A stretch of 64,000 bases of DNA. It comes from Rahnella rivi (lineage in GTDB: Bacteria > Pseudomonadota > Gammaproteobacteria > Enterobacterales > Enterobacteriaceae). The notes under the pieces are model-generated. The model searched no databases and was not told the DNA's origin. It was given only the letters and a program-made list of their open reading frames with translations. Positions 17,552 through 26,516 of the stretch are shown one piece after another. Each line of letters opens with the position of its first letter. Within the stretch, counting starts at the first letter, position 1. The stretch covers positions 310,001-374,000 of the forward strand of contig NZ_JAFMOX010000067.1 of NCBI RefSeq assembly GCF_019049655.1. Direction: 5' to 3'. A program made the position numbers and the translations under genes.

Positions 17552-17764
17552 ATGCCTGCCGTCCGGCGGGATCACATTTTTTCCCCTTCCTTTCCTTACG
17601 CTCCTCTTTTACGTCTACGCTGAAAACGACATGTTTCGTTCACAATGGCGTGCGCTTTGCATCATTTCCTCAGGCGAACGGAACACAGTCGTCATAAAAA
17701 AAGTGATATCACACAATAACCTGAAGGTTATGACTTAAAAGACAGGGTTAAAACAGGAGCCTAT

Positions 17765-19516
17765 ATGTTACGGAAATCACTCATCGCGCTCACCATGCTG
17801 ACCAGCCTGCCGCTCTACGCCGCGTCCAGTCCTGCGGTAGAAGCCAAAAACGGCATGGTCGTCACCTCGCAATATCTGGCCTCACAGGTCGGCGTCGATA
17901 TTTTGAAAATGGGCGGTAACGCCATTGATGCCGCCGTGGCTGTCGGTTACGCGCAAGCCGTCGTCAACCCATGTTGTGGCAACATTGGCGGCGGTGGCTT
18001 CATGACGGTGCATCTGGCCGACGGAAAAGACACTTTTATTAACTTCCGGGAAATGGCACCTGCAGCAGCCAGCGCCAATATGTACCTGGATGCCGACGGG
18101 AATGTGAAAAAAGGCGCAAGCCTTTACGGCTATCTGGCGGCTGGCGTGCCGGGCACGGTATTGGGCATGGATACCGTCCAGAAAGAATACGGGACGCTGA
18201 CACGTCAGCAGGTCATGGCACCGGCCATTAAACTCGCACGTCAGGGTTTCGAACTGACCCGCGCCGATACCGATATCCTCGACACCAAGGTCGATCGCTT
18301 CAAAGAGGATCCTGAAGCAGCGCGCATCTTCCTGCGCAAAGATGGCAGCGCGTTGCAGCCCGGCGATAAACTGGTGCAAACCGACTTAGCCGACACGCTG
18401 GAAGCCATCTCGAAAAACGGCCCGGACGCTTTCTATAAAGGAAAAATTCCGCAGGCGGTCGAAGCTGCCTCTAAAAAAGGCGGCGGCATCCTGACGGCGG
18501 CAGATTTCGCAAATTATAAAGTCACCGAAGACACGCCGGTTTCATGCAGCTACCGTGGCTATAAATTCGTGTCTGCGCCACCGCCAAGCTCCGGCGGCGT
18601 CACGATGTGCGAAATCCTCAACATTGTGGAAGGCTATGATCTGAAAAGCATGGGGTTCAATTCAGCGGCGTCGATTCACGTCATGACCGAAGCCATGCGT
18701 CATGCTTACATGGATCGTAATACTTACCTCGGCGATCCGGCGTTTGTGAAAAATCCTGTCGATCGTCTGATCAGCAAAAGTTACGCCGAAGAAATCCGTA
18801 AGAAGATAGAAGCGGATAAAGCCACCCCATCGACTGCCGTTCAGCCGGGCATGGAACCACACGAAAAACCGGAAACGACGCACTATTCCATCGTCGATAA
18901 AATGGGTAACGCCGTCTCCACCACCTACACCATCAACGGTCTGTTTGGTTCTGTGGTGATCGCGCCCGGCACCGGTTTTTTCCTCAACGACGAAATGGAT
19001 GATTTCACGGTAAAAGTCGGTGAGAAGAACCTCTTCGGTCTGGTCCAGGGCGTTAAAAATTCCATCGCCCCCGGTAAGCGCCCACTATCGTCGATGAGCC
19101 CGAGTCTGGTGACTAAAGACGGTAAAATCTTTATGGTTCTGGGATCGCCGGGCGGTTCACGCATCATCACCATTACGTTGCAGTCCGCGCTGAATGTCAT
19201 CGACCACGGCATGGCACCGCAGGAAGCCGTGAACGCACCACGTATTCACCACCAATGGCTGCCGGACGAAGTGTATTACGAGCAGCGCGGCGTTTCTCCG
19301 GACAGCCTGAACATCCTGCAAAAGATGGGCTATAAAATGGTGGAACAGACGCCGTGGGGCGCGACGGAATTGATTATGGTGGGTTTACCGGGCGCGGCAG
19401 GTGTCACCTCTGCTACTTCCGGTAATGACTCGGCGGTATCAGGCAAGGTTCGCGAAGGTTATCTCTATGGCGCGAATGATGTGCGGCGGCCAGCAGGCGC
19501 GGCCATCGGCTATTAA
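17765..19516 (+). CDS. ggt: Periplasmic gamma-glutamyltranspeptidase
   Basis: Ggt hydrolyses glutathione and transfers gamma-glutamyl groups in the periplasm. It has a signal peptide (residues 1-20, LIALTMLTSLPLYAAS). The proenzyme cleaves itself before the nucleophilic threonine in EKPETTHYSIVDKMGNAVS (near residue 378), giving large and small subunits. GGNAIDAAVAVGYAQAVVNP and GSPGGSRIITITLQ are family motifs. The 583 residues match the family's usual length. It is a single-gene unit ending in a strong terminator. In E. coli ggt lies elsewhere, so here it occupies the place of genes such as malZ beside proY. Confidence 0.96.
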   Translation: MLRKSLIALTMLTSLPLYAASSPAVEAKNGMVVTSQYLASQVGVDILKMGGNAIDAAVAVGYAQAVVNPCCGNIGGGGFMTVHLADGKDTFINFREMAPAAASANMYLDADGNVKKGASLYGYLAAGVPGTVLGMDTVQKEYGTLTRQQVMAPAIKLARQGFELTRADTDILDTKVDRFKEDPEAARIFLRKDGSALQPGDKLVQTDLADTLEAISKNGPDAFYKGKIPQAVEAASKKGGGILTAADFANYKVTEDTPVSCSYRGYKFVSAPPPSSGGVTMCEILNIVEGYDLKSMGFNSAASIHVMTEAMRHAYMDRNTYLGDPAFVKNPVDRLISKSYAEEIRKKIEADKATPSTAVQPGMEPHEKPETTHYSIVDKMGNAVSTTYTINGLFGSVVIAPGTGFFLNDEMDDFTVKVGEKNLFGLVQGVKNSIAPGKRPLSSMSPSLVTKDGKIFMVLGSPGGSRIITITLQSALNVIDHGMAPQEAVNAPRIHHQWLPDEVYYEQRGVSPDSLNILQKMGYKMVEQTPWGATELIMVGLPGAAGVTSATSGNDSAVSGKVREGYLYGANDVRRPAGAAIGY

Positions 19517-19524
19517 CTGACAAC

Positions 19525-19565
19525 AAAAAGCCCCCGATACCTTGAAGATATCGGGGGCTTTTTTT
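19525..19565. terminator. strong bidirectional terminator between ggt and proY
   Basis: AAAAAGCCCCCGATA pairs with TATCGGGGGCTTTTT around a 9-nt loop. The A and T flanks let it serve ggt from the left and proY from the right. Confidence 0.93.
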
Positions 19566-19586
19566 AACCGAAAGGTAAGTGCTTGC

Positions 19587-21005
19587 TTACTTGCTCAGTG
19601 CCACTGCCTGCTTCTTGCGGTCATTACGCAGCTTGAAGGCGTACCCTATCAGCAGGGCGGCAACCCACACCATACCGACGTAAAGCGACACGCGGGTGTC
19701 CGGGAAGTAACCAATCAGGCCGATGATAAACACCAGGAAGATAATCCCGAATACCGAGGTATACACGCCGCCACGCAGCGGGAACTCGAGTTCTTTAACC
19801 TGCTGCTTGCTCAGCTTGCGACGAAAACCAATCTGGGAGAACAGGATCATTATCCATACCCAGACGGTCGCGAAGGTCGCCAGAGACGCGATCACCAAAA
19901 ACACATTCGAAGGCATGATGTAGTTGAGGTAAACCGCAATCAGCAACGCGGCCATCATCACCAGCACCGTGACCCACGGTGTGCCCAGACGCGACACTTT
20001 GCTGAACATTTTAGGCGCCTGCCCCTGCTTTGCCATTCCGTGCAACATACGGCCCACGCCAAACACATCGCTGTTGATCGCCGAAAGCGACGCAGTGATC
20101 ACCACGAAGTTCAGAATACCCGCAGCGGCAGTGATCCCCATATGCTGGAATGTCAGTACAAACGGACTCCCCTGCGTACCGATCTGATTCCACGGGAAAA
20201 TCGACATGATGACAAACAGAGTACCCACGTAAAACACCAGAATACGCAGCGGAACCGAGTTAATGGCTTTCGGAATCGACTTCTTCGGATCTTCCGCTTC
20301 ACCGGCCGTAATACCAATGATTTCAATGCCGCCATAAGCGAACATCACCAGCTGTAACGACAGGATAGTCCCCATGATGCCCTGGCTGAAGAATCCGCCG
20401 TGGCTCCACAAATTATGGATACCTGTTGCCTGGCCGCCATTGCCGATGCCCCAGAAGATAATGCCAAAACCCGCCACGATCATGATGATAATCGTCAGCA
20501 CTTTGAAGAAGGAGAACCAGAACTCCAGCTCGCCGAACACCTTCACACTGACTAAATTGATCGCGCCGATGATCAGCACGACGCTGAGCACCCACGTCCA
20601 TTGCGGCACATCCGGGAACCAGACGCCCATATATATGCCGAACGCGGTAACGTCGGCGATCGCCACAATGAGGATTTCGAAACAGTAGGTCCAGCCGGTG
20701 ATATAGCCCGCCATTGGCCCGAGGTAGTCCTGGGCATAACGTGAGAACGAACCGCTTTGCGGGTTATGCACCGACATTTCGCCGAGTGCGCGCATGATGA
20801 TAAAGGCGATGATGCCGCCGACCAGATATGCCAGCAATACGCTGGGCCCTGCCAGTTTGATGGCATCCGCCGATCCATAAAACAGCCCGGTTCCGATGGC
20901 TGATCCCAATGCCATAAAGCGAATATGACGCGTTGTCAGACCGCGTTTTAGCTTCGTGCCCGGCGCTTCTGGCTGCCCGGTTGGTTGTTCAGCTGATTCT
21001 TGCAT
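19587..21005 (-). CDS. proY: Proline-specific permease ProY (APC amino-acid transporter)
   Basis: This is a 12-span inner-membrane amino-acid/proton symporter of the APC superfamily. It is nearly identical in pattern to E. coli ProY: RGLTTRHIRFMALGSAIGTG with the substrate-site loop GSAIGTGLFYGSADAI, MRALGEMSVHNP, GWTYCFEILIVAIADVTAFG and AYGGIEIIGITAGEAEDPKK. It has 472 residues, some 15 more than E. coli ProY, from a longer N-terminal tail. ProY is regarded as a cryptic proline carrier in E. coli, so the true substrate remains open. It is downstream of brnQ, as in E. coli, but a terminator separates them here. Confidence 0.93.
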   Translation of the reverse strand: MQESAEQPTGQPEAPGTKLKRGLTTRHIRFMALGSAIGTGLFYGSADAIKLAGPSVLLAYLVGGIIAFIIMRALGEMSVHNPQSGSFSRYAQDYLGPMAGYITGWTYCFEILIVAIADVTAFGIYMGVWFPDVPQWTWVLSVVLIIGAINLVSVKVFGELEFWFSFFKVLTIIIMIVAGFGIIFWGIGNGGQATGIHNLWSHGGFFSQGIMGTILSLQLVMFAYGGIEIIGITAGEAEDPKKSIPKAINSVPLRILVFYVGTLFVIMSIFPWNQIGTQGSPFVLTFQHMGITAAAGILNFVVITASLSAINSDVFGVGRMLHGMAKQGQAPKMFSKVSRLGTPWVTVLVMMAALLIAVYLNYIMPSNVFLVIASLATFATVWVWIMILFSQIGFRRKLSKQQVKELEFPLRGGVYTSVFGIIFLVFIIGLIGYFPDTRVSLYVGMVWVAALLIGYAFKLRNDRKKQAVALSK

Positions 21006-21076
21006 GTACCTTAACCCGTCTCTGTATTTTAAAAATCACAATGCCAATTCAAAAAAACACCTGCACCCTGCCAATG

Positions 21077-21104
21077 AAAAAGCCACGGAAAAGGTTTCCG
21101 TGGC
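21077..21104 (-). terminator. terminator of brnQ
   Basis: On the minus strand GCCACGGAAA, loop CCT, TTTCCGTGGC is followed by TTTTT. It is 50 bp past the brnQ stop and ahead of proY. An outer GCCAAT/ATTGGC pair extends it. Confidence 0.88.
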
Positions 21105-21153
21105 CTGATTGGCGAACAATTCACTCAACTACTGTGGAACTTTCACCCGATAA

Positions 21154-22473
21154 TTATTGATGCGCCGTGACGCTGCGCGGGCCACTGATTTTGTCATAGA
21201 TCCCCACCAGCACCAGCATTAATACTGACGGCGGTAACCAGGCAAGACCTTGTGCAGCCAGTGGCAGGTTTGCAGTCCAGGCAGGCATGATATCAGCAAA
21301 GGCCGAGGTTTTGATGCCATCAACAATACCGAATACCAGACTGACCAGCATGACCGGCGCCACGATGCGCGTCGTATTATTCCACCAGCGCAGGGTGAAG
21401 CTCAAGACCACCAGCGCGATACATGGCGGGTAAATGGCGGTCAGCACCGGAATTGAAATCTGAATCAGATGGCTCAGGCCGAGGTTAGACACCAGCATGG
21501 AGAACAGACCCAGAATGAACACCAGTGTTTTGTAAGACAGCGGCAGGTACTGAGCAAAGAACTCCGCACAGGCGCAGGTCAGGCCAACCGCCGTCACCAT
21601 ACAGGCGATGAAAATCAGCGCGCCGAGGAAGAAGCTGCCGACGCCACCAAAGGTATGCGCCACATAAGCATGCAGGATCACCGCGCCGTTAGTCGCGCCA
21701 GGCACCAGTGATGCACTGTTTTCGCCAAGTTTGAACAGGCTGAGATAGACCAGCACCAGACCTAAACCGGCGATCAACCCTGCCAGAATTGTGTAACGGG
21801 TCAGCAACTTAGCATCAGACACACCGCGTGAACGAGCGGCATTAACGATCACAATCCCGAACACCAGCGCTCCCAGCGTATCCATCGTCAGATACCCGTT
21901 TACGAAGCCACTTGAGAAGGGAACCGTTTGATAAGCATCGACCGCAGGCATTGTCTGCCCGGCTGGCCACAGCAGTGCGGCAACGCCCAGCGCAGCCAGT
22001 GCAACCATTTTCAACGGCGCAAGGAAATGCCCGACGGTATCGAGCAGACGGCCCGGATACAGGGAAATGCCGATCACCAGCGCAAAATAAATCACGCTAT
22101 AAATCAGCAGAGGCAGCGGGCCGTCACCGGTCATCGGCGCGATCCCCACTTCAAAGGAGACGGTCGCGGTGCGTGGCGTAGCAAACAGCGGGCCCACGGC
22201 CAGATAGCAGACGGTGGCCAGCAAAATACCGGCACCACGGCCAATCGGAGAGCTCAGGGCGTCAACACCGCCCCCGACACGCGCCAGGGCAATGACGGTC
22301 ATCACCGGGAGGCCGACGGCTGTGATCATAAACCCGGCAGCAGCCCACCAGACTTCAGGACCGGCCTGCAGGCCAACCATTGGCGGGAAAATAATGTTTC
22401 CGGCCCCGACGAATAAAGCGAAGGTCATGAAACCTAACGCCAGAATATCTTTATTTGTTAAACGAGTACTCAT
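21154..22473 (-). CDS. brnQ: Branched-chain amino acid transporter BrnQ (LIVCS family)
   Basis: BrnQ is the sodium- or proton-coupled carrier for leucine, isoleucine and valine. The 439-residue protein has about 12 hydrophobic spans, starts MSTRLTNKDILALGFMTFAL and shows FVGAGNIIFPPMVGLQAG and LATVCYLAVGPLFATPRTA, the family signature. The length equals E. coli BrnQ. In E. coli it follows phoR directly; here a MetE-like gene with its own MetJ-type operator sits between them. Confidence 0.96.
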   Translation of the reverse strand: MSTRLTNKDILALGFMTFALFVGAGNIIFPPMVGLQAGPEVWWAAAGFMITAVGLPVMTVIALARVGGGVDALSSPIGRGAGILLATVCYLAVGPLFATPRTATVSFEVGIAPMTGDGPLPLLIYSVIYFALVIGISLYPGRLLDTVGHFLAPLKMVALAALGVAALLWPAGQTMPAVDAYQTVPFSSGFVNGYLTMDTLGALVFGIVIVNAARSRGVSDAKLLTRYTILAGLIAGLGLVLVYLSLFKLGENSASLVPGATNGAVILHAYVAHTFGGVGSFFLGALIFIACMVTAVGLTCACAEFFAQYLPLSYKTLVFILGLFSMLVSNLGLSHLIQISIPVLTAIYPPCIALVVLSFTLRWWNNTTRIVAPVMLVSLVFGIVDGIKTSAFADIMPAWTANLPLAAQGLAWLPPSVLMLVLVGIYDKISGPRSVTAHQ

Positions 22474-22915
22474 GATTGGTGTCGTGTTGCCTGTTCAAAT
22501 GAATAAAGTGTCCGTTGCTGTCGTCGTGCTGCTCGGTCAGAAGGATGAATGGCGAACAAAGCCAGAGAGCACCAAAATGAAGCCGGAAGGAGCCTAAAAC
22601 GCCTGATGATATGCAGATGATTACGTTGTTATGCAGGGAGTATCGAGCGACAGCGGGGGCTAAGGTAAACGTTTATAGCGCAGAAAGGCAAGCCGAGATC
22701 CAAAAAGCAGAGTCTTCAACCAGATTAATGCTTGAGAGCAGCGATTATCACTAAATACAGCCGCAAACACGCAATATGATATGTATGATTTTTGAACGAA
22801 GTAAGCACAAGATATGCCCCGAAAAGGCAAAAAGTGCGTGAAATCACCACGAACGGGCAATTTCACGCACGATATCCAGCAGATTTATGAGGTCAATAAA
22901 TAACCGGCGACGCCT
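22474..22915. other. 442-bp intergenic region between brnQ and the MetE-like gene
   Basis: The brnQ promoter must lie here. The right part holds the terminator of the MetE-like gene (22826-22870). A minus-strand frame at 22660-22866 (68 codons) has no recognisable domain and no good ribosome site, so I do not call it. I see no leader peptide in the brnQ direction. Confidence 0.5.
22826..22870 (-). terminator. terminator of the MetE-like gene
   Basis: GTGCGTGAAAT (22834-22844) pairs perfectly with ATTTCACGCAC (22860-22870), an 11-bp stem. On the minus strand it is followed by TTTTTGCCTTTTC. It begins 46 bp after the stop codon. Confidence 0.87.
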
Positions 22916-24019
22916 TTACCAGACGCGTGCAGCGATATCCACGACCAGTTTTAATTTTTCCCACTGCTGCGCTTCGGTCAGGCTGTTGCCCTCTTCTGTC
23001 GAGGCGAAACCACACTGCGGGCTGAGGCAAATCTGGTTGATATCCAGATACTCAGCCGCTTCTGCAAGACGCGCTTCCACCGTTTTCGCCAGCTCCAGTT
23101 CGCCGGATTTTGTGGTGATTAATCCCAGAACCGCCTGCTGATGGCCTTTTTTGATAAAGCGCAGCGGCTCGAAACCACCGGAACGCTCGTTGTCATATTC
23201 AAGGAAGAAAGCATCGATGTTCACGCCGCCAAACAGGATCTCCGCGACCGGCTCGTAACCGCCTTCTGAAATCCAGGTGGAGCGGAAGTTGCCGCGACAA
23301 ACATGCAGACCAATCACCAGATCGTCGGGTTTCCCGGCGATGGCTTTATTCAGCACGTCTGCGTAAGTGCGTGCTAACTCTTCCGGAGAATCCCCTCGTT
23401 CGCGGATTTGCTTCTTCTGATCTTCTGAACACAGGTACGCCCAGACCGTGTCGTCGAGTTGCAGATAACGGCAACCGGCATCGTAAAACGCCCTGATGGC
23501 GTCACGGTAAACCTGTGCCAGATCGTCAAAATACTCCTTCAGGTCGGGGTAAACCTCTTTGCTGATGGCGTCACGGCCACCGCGGAAATGCATCACACTC
23601 GGACTTGGAATGGTCATTTTTGGCACCGCGCTGCCACTGATGCTTTTCAGGAAGCGGAAATCTTCCAGCATCGGGTGTGCGCCAAAACCGAGTTTACTCA
23701 CCACTTTAATGCTGCGTGCTTTCGTTTGTACGCCGTTGAACTGGATCCCCTGCACCGCGTCGTAACCTTCCACGCCGTCCAGCCCTTCGAAGAAATCGAA
23801 GTGCCACCACGCCCGGCGGAATTCGCCGTCAGTGACCACTTGCAGACCGGCTTCACGCTGCAAATCCACTACGCGACGAATTTCAGTGTCTTCCACAGCG
23901 CGCAGCTGAGCGGCATCAATCTCACCGGCCTGAAACTGTTTACGCGCTTCTTTAATCGCCAGCGGGCGCAGGAAACTGCCGACAACGTCGGCGCGGAATG
24001 GTGGGGTTGTACGTTGCAT
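22916..24019 (-). CDS. Cobalamin-independent methionine synthase-like protein (MetE C-terminal domain family)
   Basis: This 367-residue protein corresponds to the catalytic C-terminal half of MetE, like Bacillus YxjG/YxjH, and lacks the N-terminal half. Zinc-ligand motifs are present: LHVCRGNFRS (His and Cys, near residue 241), a downstream FLEYDNERSG (Glu) and LSPQCGFASTEE (Cys, near residue 336). The N-terminus reads RADVVGSFLRPLAIKEAR and a YLQLDDTVWA motif lies in the barrel. Three tandem MetJ boxes stand before it, which strongly suggests methionine-pathway control. I infer a methyltransferase to homocysteine or a related thiol; the methyl donor (folate or a smaller compound) cannot be read from sequence. 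It is inserted between phoR and brnQ relative to E. coli. Confidence 0.88.
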   Translation of the reverse strand: MQRTTPPFRADVVGSFLRPLAIKEARKQFQAGEIDAAQLRAVEDTEIRRVVDLQREAGLQVVTDGEFRRAWWHFDFFEGLDGVEGYDAVQGIQFNGVQTKARSIKVVSKLGFGAHPMLEDFRFLKSISGSAVPKMTIPSPSVMHFRGGRDAISKEVYPDLKEYFDDLAQVYRDAIRAFYDAGCRYLQLDDTVWAYLCSEDQKKQIRERGDSPEELARTYADVLNKAIAGKPDDLVIGLHVCRGNFRSTWISEGGYEPVAEILFGGVNIDAFFLEYDNERSGGFEPLRFIKKGHQQAVLGLITTKSGELELAKTVEARLAEAAEYLDINQICLSPQCGFASTEEGNSLTEAQQWEKLKLVVDIAARVW

Positions 24020-24101
24020 GCATGACTCCTTTTAGGCACCCCGCGGCGTATGGCGGAATACCAATGATTTACAAAGTAAATAATTGCGTTGCGTTATATA
24101 T

Positions 24102-24125
24102 AGACATCTGGATGTCTAAACGTCT
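24102..24125 (-). promoter_or_regulatory. MetJ operator: three tandem met boxes
   Basis: AGACATCT (24102-24109), GGATGTCT (24110-24117) and AAACGTCT (24118-24125) are contiguous 8-bp copies of the MetJ consensus AGACGTCT. The operator lies 83 bp upstream of the MetE-like start codon. MetJ binds such arrays with S-adenosylmethionine as corepressor. Confidence 0.85.
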
Positions 24126-24234
24126 TTGATTGGATAGTGTCATGCAGCACGTTGATCAGCAACAGAGGAATCTTCATGGGACATGAATAAAATTCACGTT
24201 AGTGGGAAGAATGTTCATTTGGAAGAGAGTAAGA

Positions 24235-24262
24235 AAGCCTGAAATCCGCAGATAACAGGCTT
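24235..24262 (-). terminator. possible weak terminator of phoB-phoR
   Basis: AAGCCTG (24235-24241) and CAGGCTT (24256-24262) form a 7-bp stem just past the phoR stop. The T content after it on the minus strand is modest (TTTCTTACTCTC). Confidence 0.45.
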
Positions 24263-24269
24263 GAGAGGG

Positions 24270-25589
24270 TTAAGGCTTAATGGAAGCTTGCGCACCGGCG
24301 TCTTGCGGAACAATCAACCGCGGCGCCAGCGTAAACATAAAGCGGGTGCCGACACCCACTTCGCTCATGACTTCCAGCCTGGCGTTGTGATGGCTCAGGG
24401 CATGTTTGACGATCGCCAGGCCCAGCCCGCTGCCACCGGTCTGGCGGGAGCGCGCTTTGTCTACGCGATAGAAACGTTCGGTCAGGCGCGGAAGGTGCTG
24501 AGGCGCAATACCCGGCCCGTTGTCGCTTATCTGGAACTGCGCGCCGTGCGGCGTTTGCTGCCAGCTGACTTCAATGCGGGTGCCCGCCGGGGTGTGATTG
24601 ACCGCGTTGTACACCAGATTGGAAACCGCGCTGCGCAGTTGATCTTCGTTGCCAAAGACCTTCAGCTTGTCGTTTATACGGAATACAACCTCATGCTGAC
24701 CGCCGCTCAGCGTCTGCACTTCGCGCTCCAGCATGCCGAGCATCACCGGAATATCGACTTTCTCGTGCAAATCCATATTGGCAGAGGCTTCTATTTTCGA
24801 CAGCGTCAGCAGTTGTTTTACCAGGCCGTCCATGCGTCGCGTCTGCTCCTGCATGGTATCCAGCGCTTTGGAACGAAACGGCTCTTCCAGCTTGGCGTCT
24901 TCCATCATTTCCAGATAGCCCTGCAAAACGGTCAGCGGCGTACGCAGCTCATGGCTGACGTTAGCGAAGAAGTTGCGTCGCGCGCCCTCGAGCTGACGCA
25001 TCTGCGTGACATCCCGCGCCACCATCAGTAATTGCCCTTCAGAATAAGGCATCACGCGAAACTCCACGTAATGCTCATTATTCAGCTGAAGATTCAGTGC
25101 ACGGCTGAAATCACGTGCCTGGATCCAGGCGCGAAACTCCGGGTAGCGCAAAAGATTAAAGATGTGCTGCCCGTTGTCTTCCGGCCAGCGAAAGCCGAGC
25201 AGTTCCTGCGCCAGACCGTTACACCAGAAAATATTGCCCTCTTCGGTGGTCAGCACCACCGCATCAGGTAACGATTCTGCACCGCTGCGAAAACGTTTAA
25301 TTAATTGCCCTAATTCGCGACGACGACGACGGTTACGCATCTGCATCTGGTTCAGCCCGTAGAACAGCGGCTCCCAGCTCCAGCGCCCGTTTGGCGGGGT
25401 GATGCTGCGGTCAAGCCACAGCCAATGTGAGAGTTTAAGCTGGTTGTAATAGTTCCAGCCCAGCGCCGCCAGCAGCGACGCAAAGAGAAGCCAGCCAAAA
25501 TGGCCGACAAAAATGCCGAGAATGATCGCTGGCAGGCAAAAGAGGAAAAATTCGCCGGCCAGCCGTTTCCATGACAAACGTTCTAACAC
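24270..25589 (-). CDS. phoR: Phosphate regulon sensor histidine kinase PhoR
   Basis: PhoR phosphorylates PhoB when phosphate is low, as judged through the Pst transporter and PhoU. Two N-terminal membrane spans (about residues 10-55) are followed by a PAS domain (about 95-200, with TTEEGNIFWCNGLAQELLGF). The HisKA box NVSHELRTPLTVLQGYLEMM carries the phosphorylated His near residue 210. The ATPase domain shows NAVNHTP, SDNGPGI and GGSGLGLAIVKHAL. 439 residues is close to E. coli (431). It is 21 bp downstream of phoB. Confidence 0.98.
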   Translation of the reverse strand: MLERLSWKRLAGEFFLFCLPAIILGIFVGHFGWLLFASLLAALGWNYYNQLKLSHWLWLDRSITPPNGRWSWEPLFYGLNQMQMRNRRRRRELGQLIKRFRSGAESLPDAVVLTTEEGNIFWCNGLAQELLGFRWPEDNGQHIFNLLRYPEFRAWIQARDFSRALNLQLNNEHYVEFRVMPYSEGQLLMVARDVTQMRQLEGARRNFFANVSHELRTPLTVLQGYLEMMEDAKLEEPFRSKALDTMQEQTRRMDGLVKQLLTLSKIEASANMDLHEKVDIPVMLGMLEREVQTLSGGQHEVVFRINDKLKVFGNEDQLRSAVSNLVYNAVNHTPAGTRIEVSWQQTPHGAQFQISDNGPGIAPQHLPRLTERFYRVDKARSRQTGGSGLGLAIVKHALSHHNARLEVMSEVGVGTRFMFTLAPRLIVPQDAGAQASIKP

Positions 25590-25610
25590 ACAGATTCTCC
25601 GCTGTGGGGA

Positions 25611-26300
25611 TTAATAACGCGTTGAGAAACGGTATCCCGTGCCACGGACAGTCTGAATCATTCTGTCATGTCCACTGGTTTCCAGCGCTTTACGTAAACG
25701 ACGAATATGCACGTCCACGGTGCGATCTTCCACATAAACGTTAGTGCCCCAGACGTTATTCAGCAACTGTTCGCGGCTGTAAACACGTTCTGAGTGGGTC
25801 ATAAAGAAGTGTAATAATTTGAATTCGGTCGGCCCCATGTCGAGCGCCTGCTCGTTGGCCATCACCCGGTGAGAGGAAGGATCCAGGCTCAGCCCCTGCA
25901 TGTCGATCACCTCTTCCACCGCCATCGGAGAAATGCGGCGCATTACCGCTTTGATGCGGGCAACCAGTTCTTTCGGAGAAAACGGTTTGGTGATGTAATC
26001 ATCGGCACCCACTTCGAGGCCGCGCACCCGATCTTCTTCTTCACCGCGTGCGGTCAGCATCATCACCGGGATTTCGCGGGTCAGGGCTTCACGTTTAAGG
26101 TGCTTAATAAACTGAATACCGGAACCGCCCGGTAACATCCAGTCGAGCAGGATAAGCTCAGGATAAGGCTCGACCAGCTGGGCCACTGCGGAATCAAAAT
26201 CTTCAGCTTCAACAGCCTGATAGCCATTTTGTTCCAGTACAAAACACACCATTTCACGAATAGGAGCTTCGTCTTCAACCACTAATATACGTCTAGCCAT
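25611..26300 (-). CDS. phoB: Phosphate regulon response regulator PhoB
   Basis: PhoB activates the phosphate-starvation regulon. The ATG at 26300 gives 229 residues as in E. coli (MARRILVVEDEAPIREM); an in-frame upstream start would add five residues. The receiver domain has the acidic pair ED, the phospho-acceptor Asp in LILLDWMLPGG (near residue 54) and the Lys in ITKPFSPKEL. The winged-helix DNA-binding domain ends VHIRRLRKALETSGHDRMIQ and TVRGTGYRFSTRY. A Pho box lies upstream, so it autoregulates. It diverges from sbcD-sbcC as in E. coli. Confidence 0.98.
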   Translation of the reverse strand: MARRILVVEDEAPIREMVCFVLEQNGYQAVEAEDFDSAVAQLVEPYPELILLDWMLPGGSGIQFIKHLKREALTREIPVMMLTARGEEEDRVRGLEVGADDYITKPFSPKELVARIKAVMRRISPMAVEEVIDMQGLSLDPSSHRVMANEQALDMGPTEFKLLHFFMTHSERVYSREQLLNNVWGTNVYVEDRTVDVHIRRLRKALETSGHDRMIQTVRGTGYRFSTRY

Positions 26301-26354
26301 CGTAGGTCCTGCCAATAGGTTAGCGATCTTTTATTTGATTGCGGGCGCCATTAT

Positions 26355-26372
26355 GCGTCAGTTTTGTGACAG
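26355..26372 (-). promoter_or_regulatory. Pho box of phoB
   Basis: Read on the minus strand, CTGTCACAAAACTGACGC fits the PhoB consensus of two CTGTCA-like repeats 11 bp apart. The flanks (TTCATAAAT before, ATAAT after) match my memory of the E. coli phoB promoter. It is 55 bp before the start codon. Confidence 0.85.
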
Positions 26373-26516
26373 ATTTATGAATAGAAAGGATGGTTCATTA
26401 CCCGGCAATTTAACAGCCATCTTGCTGAAATGCGTCCGATTTTCTCAGGACATCGTCCCCCGTCGGCGTTTATACTTTGCGCCATTGTTACCGCACCGCG
26501 AACCACAGGGAGTTTC

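Noticed and set aside
22499..22597. Plus-strand reading MNKVSVAVVVLLGQK, resembling a branched-chain leader peptide near brnQ
   Set aside because: It runs in the direction opposite to brnQ, is only the tail of a longer shadow frame, and is not followed by an attenuator or a downstream plus-strand biosynthetic gene.
22660..22866. 68-codon minus-strand frame between brnQ and the MetE-like gene
   Set aside because: It has no recognisable domain or ribosome site, and it overlaps the terminator of the MetE-like gene.
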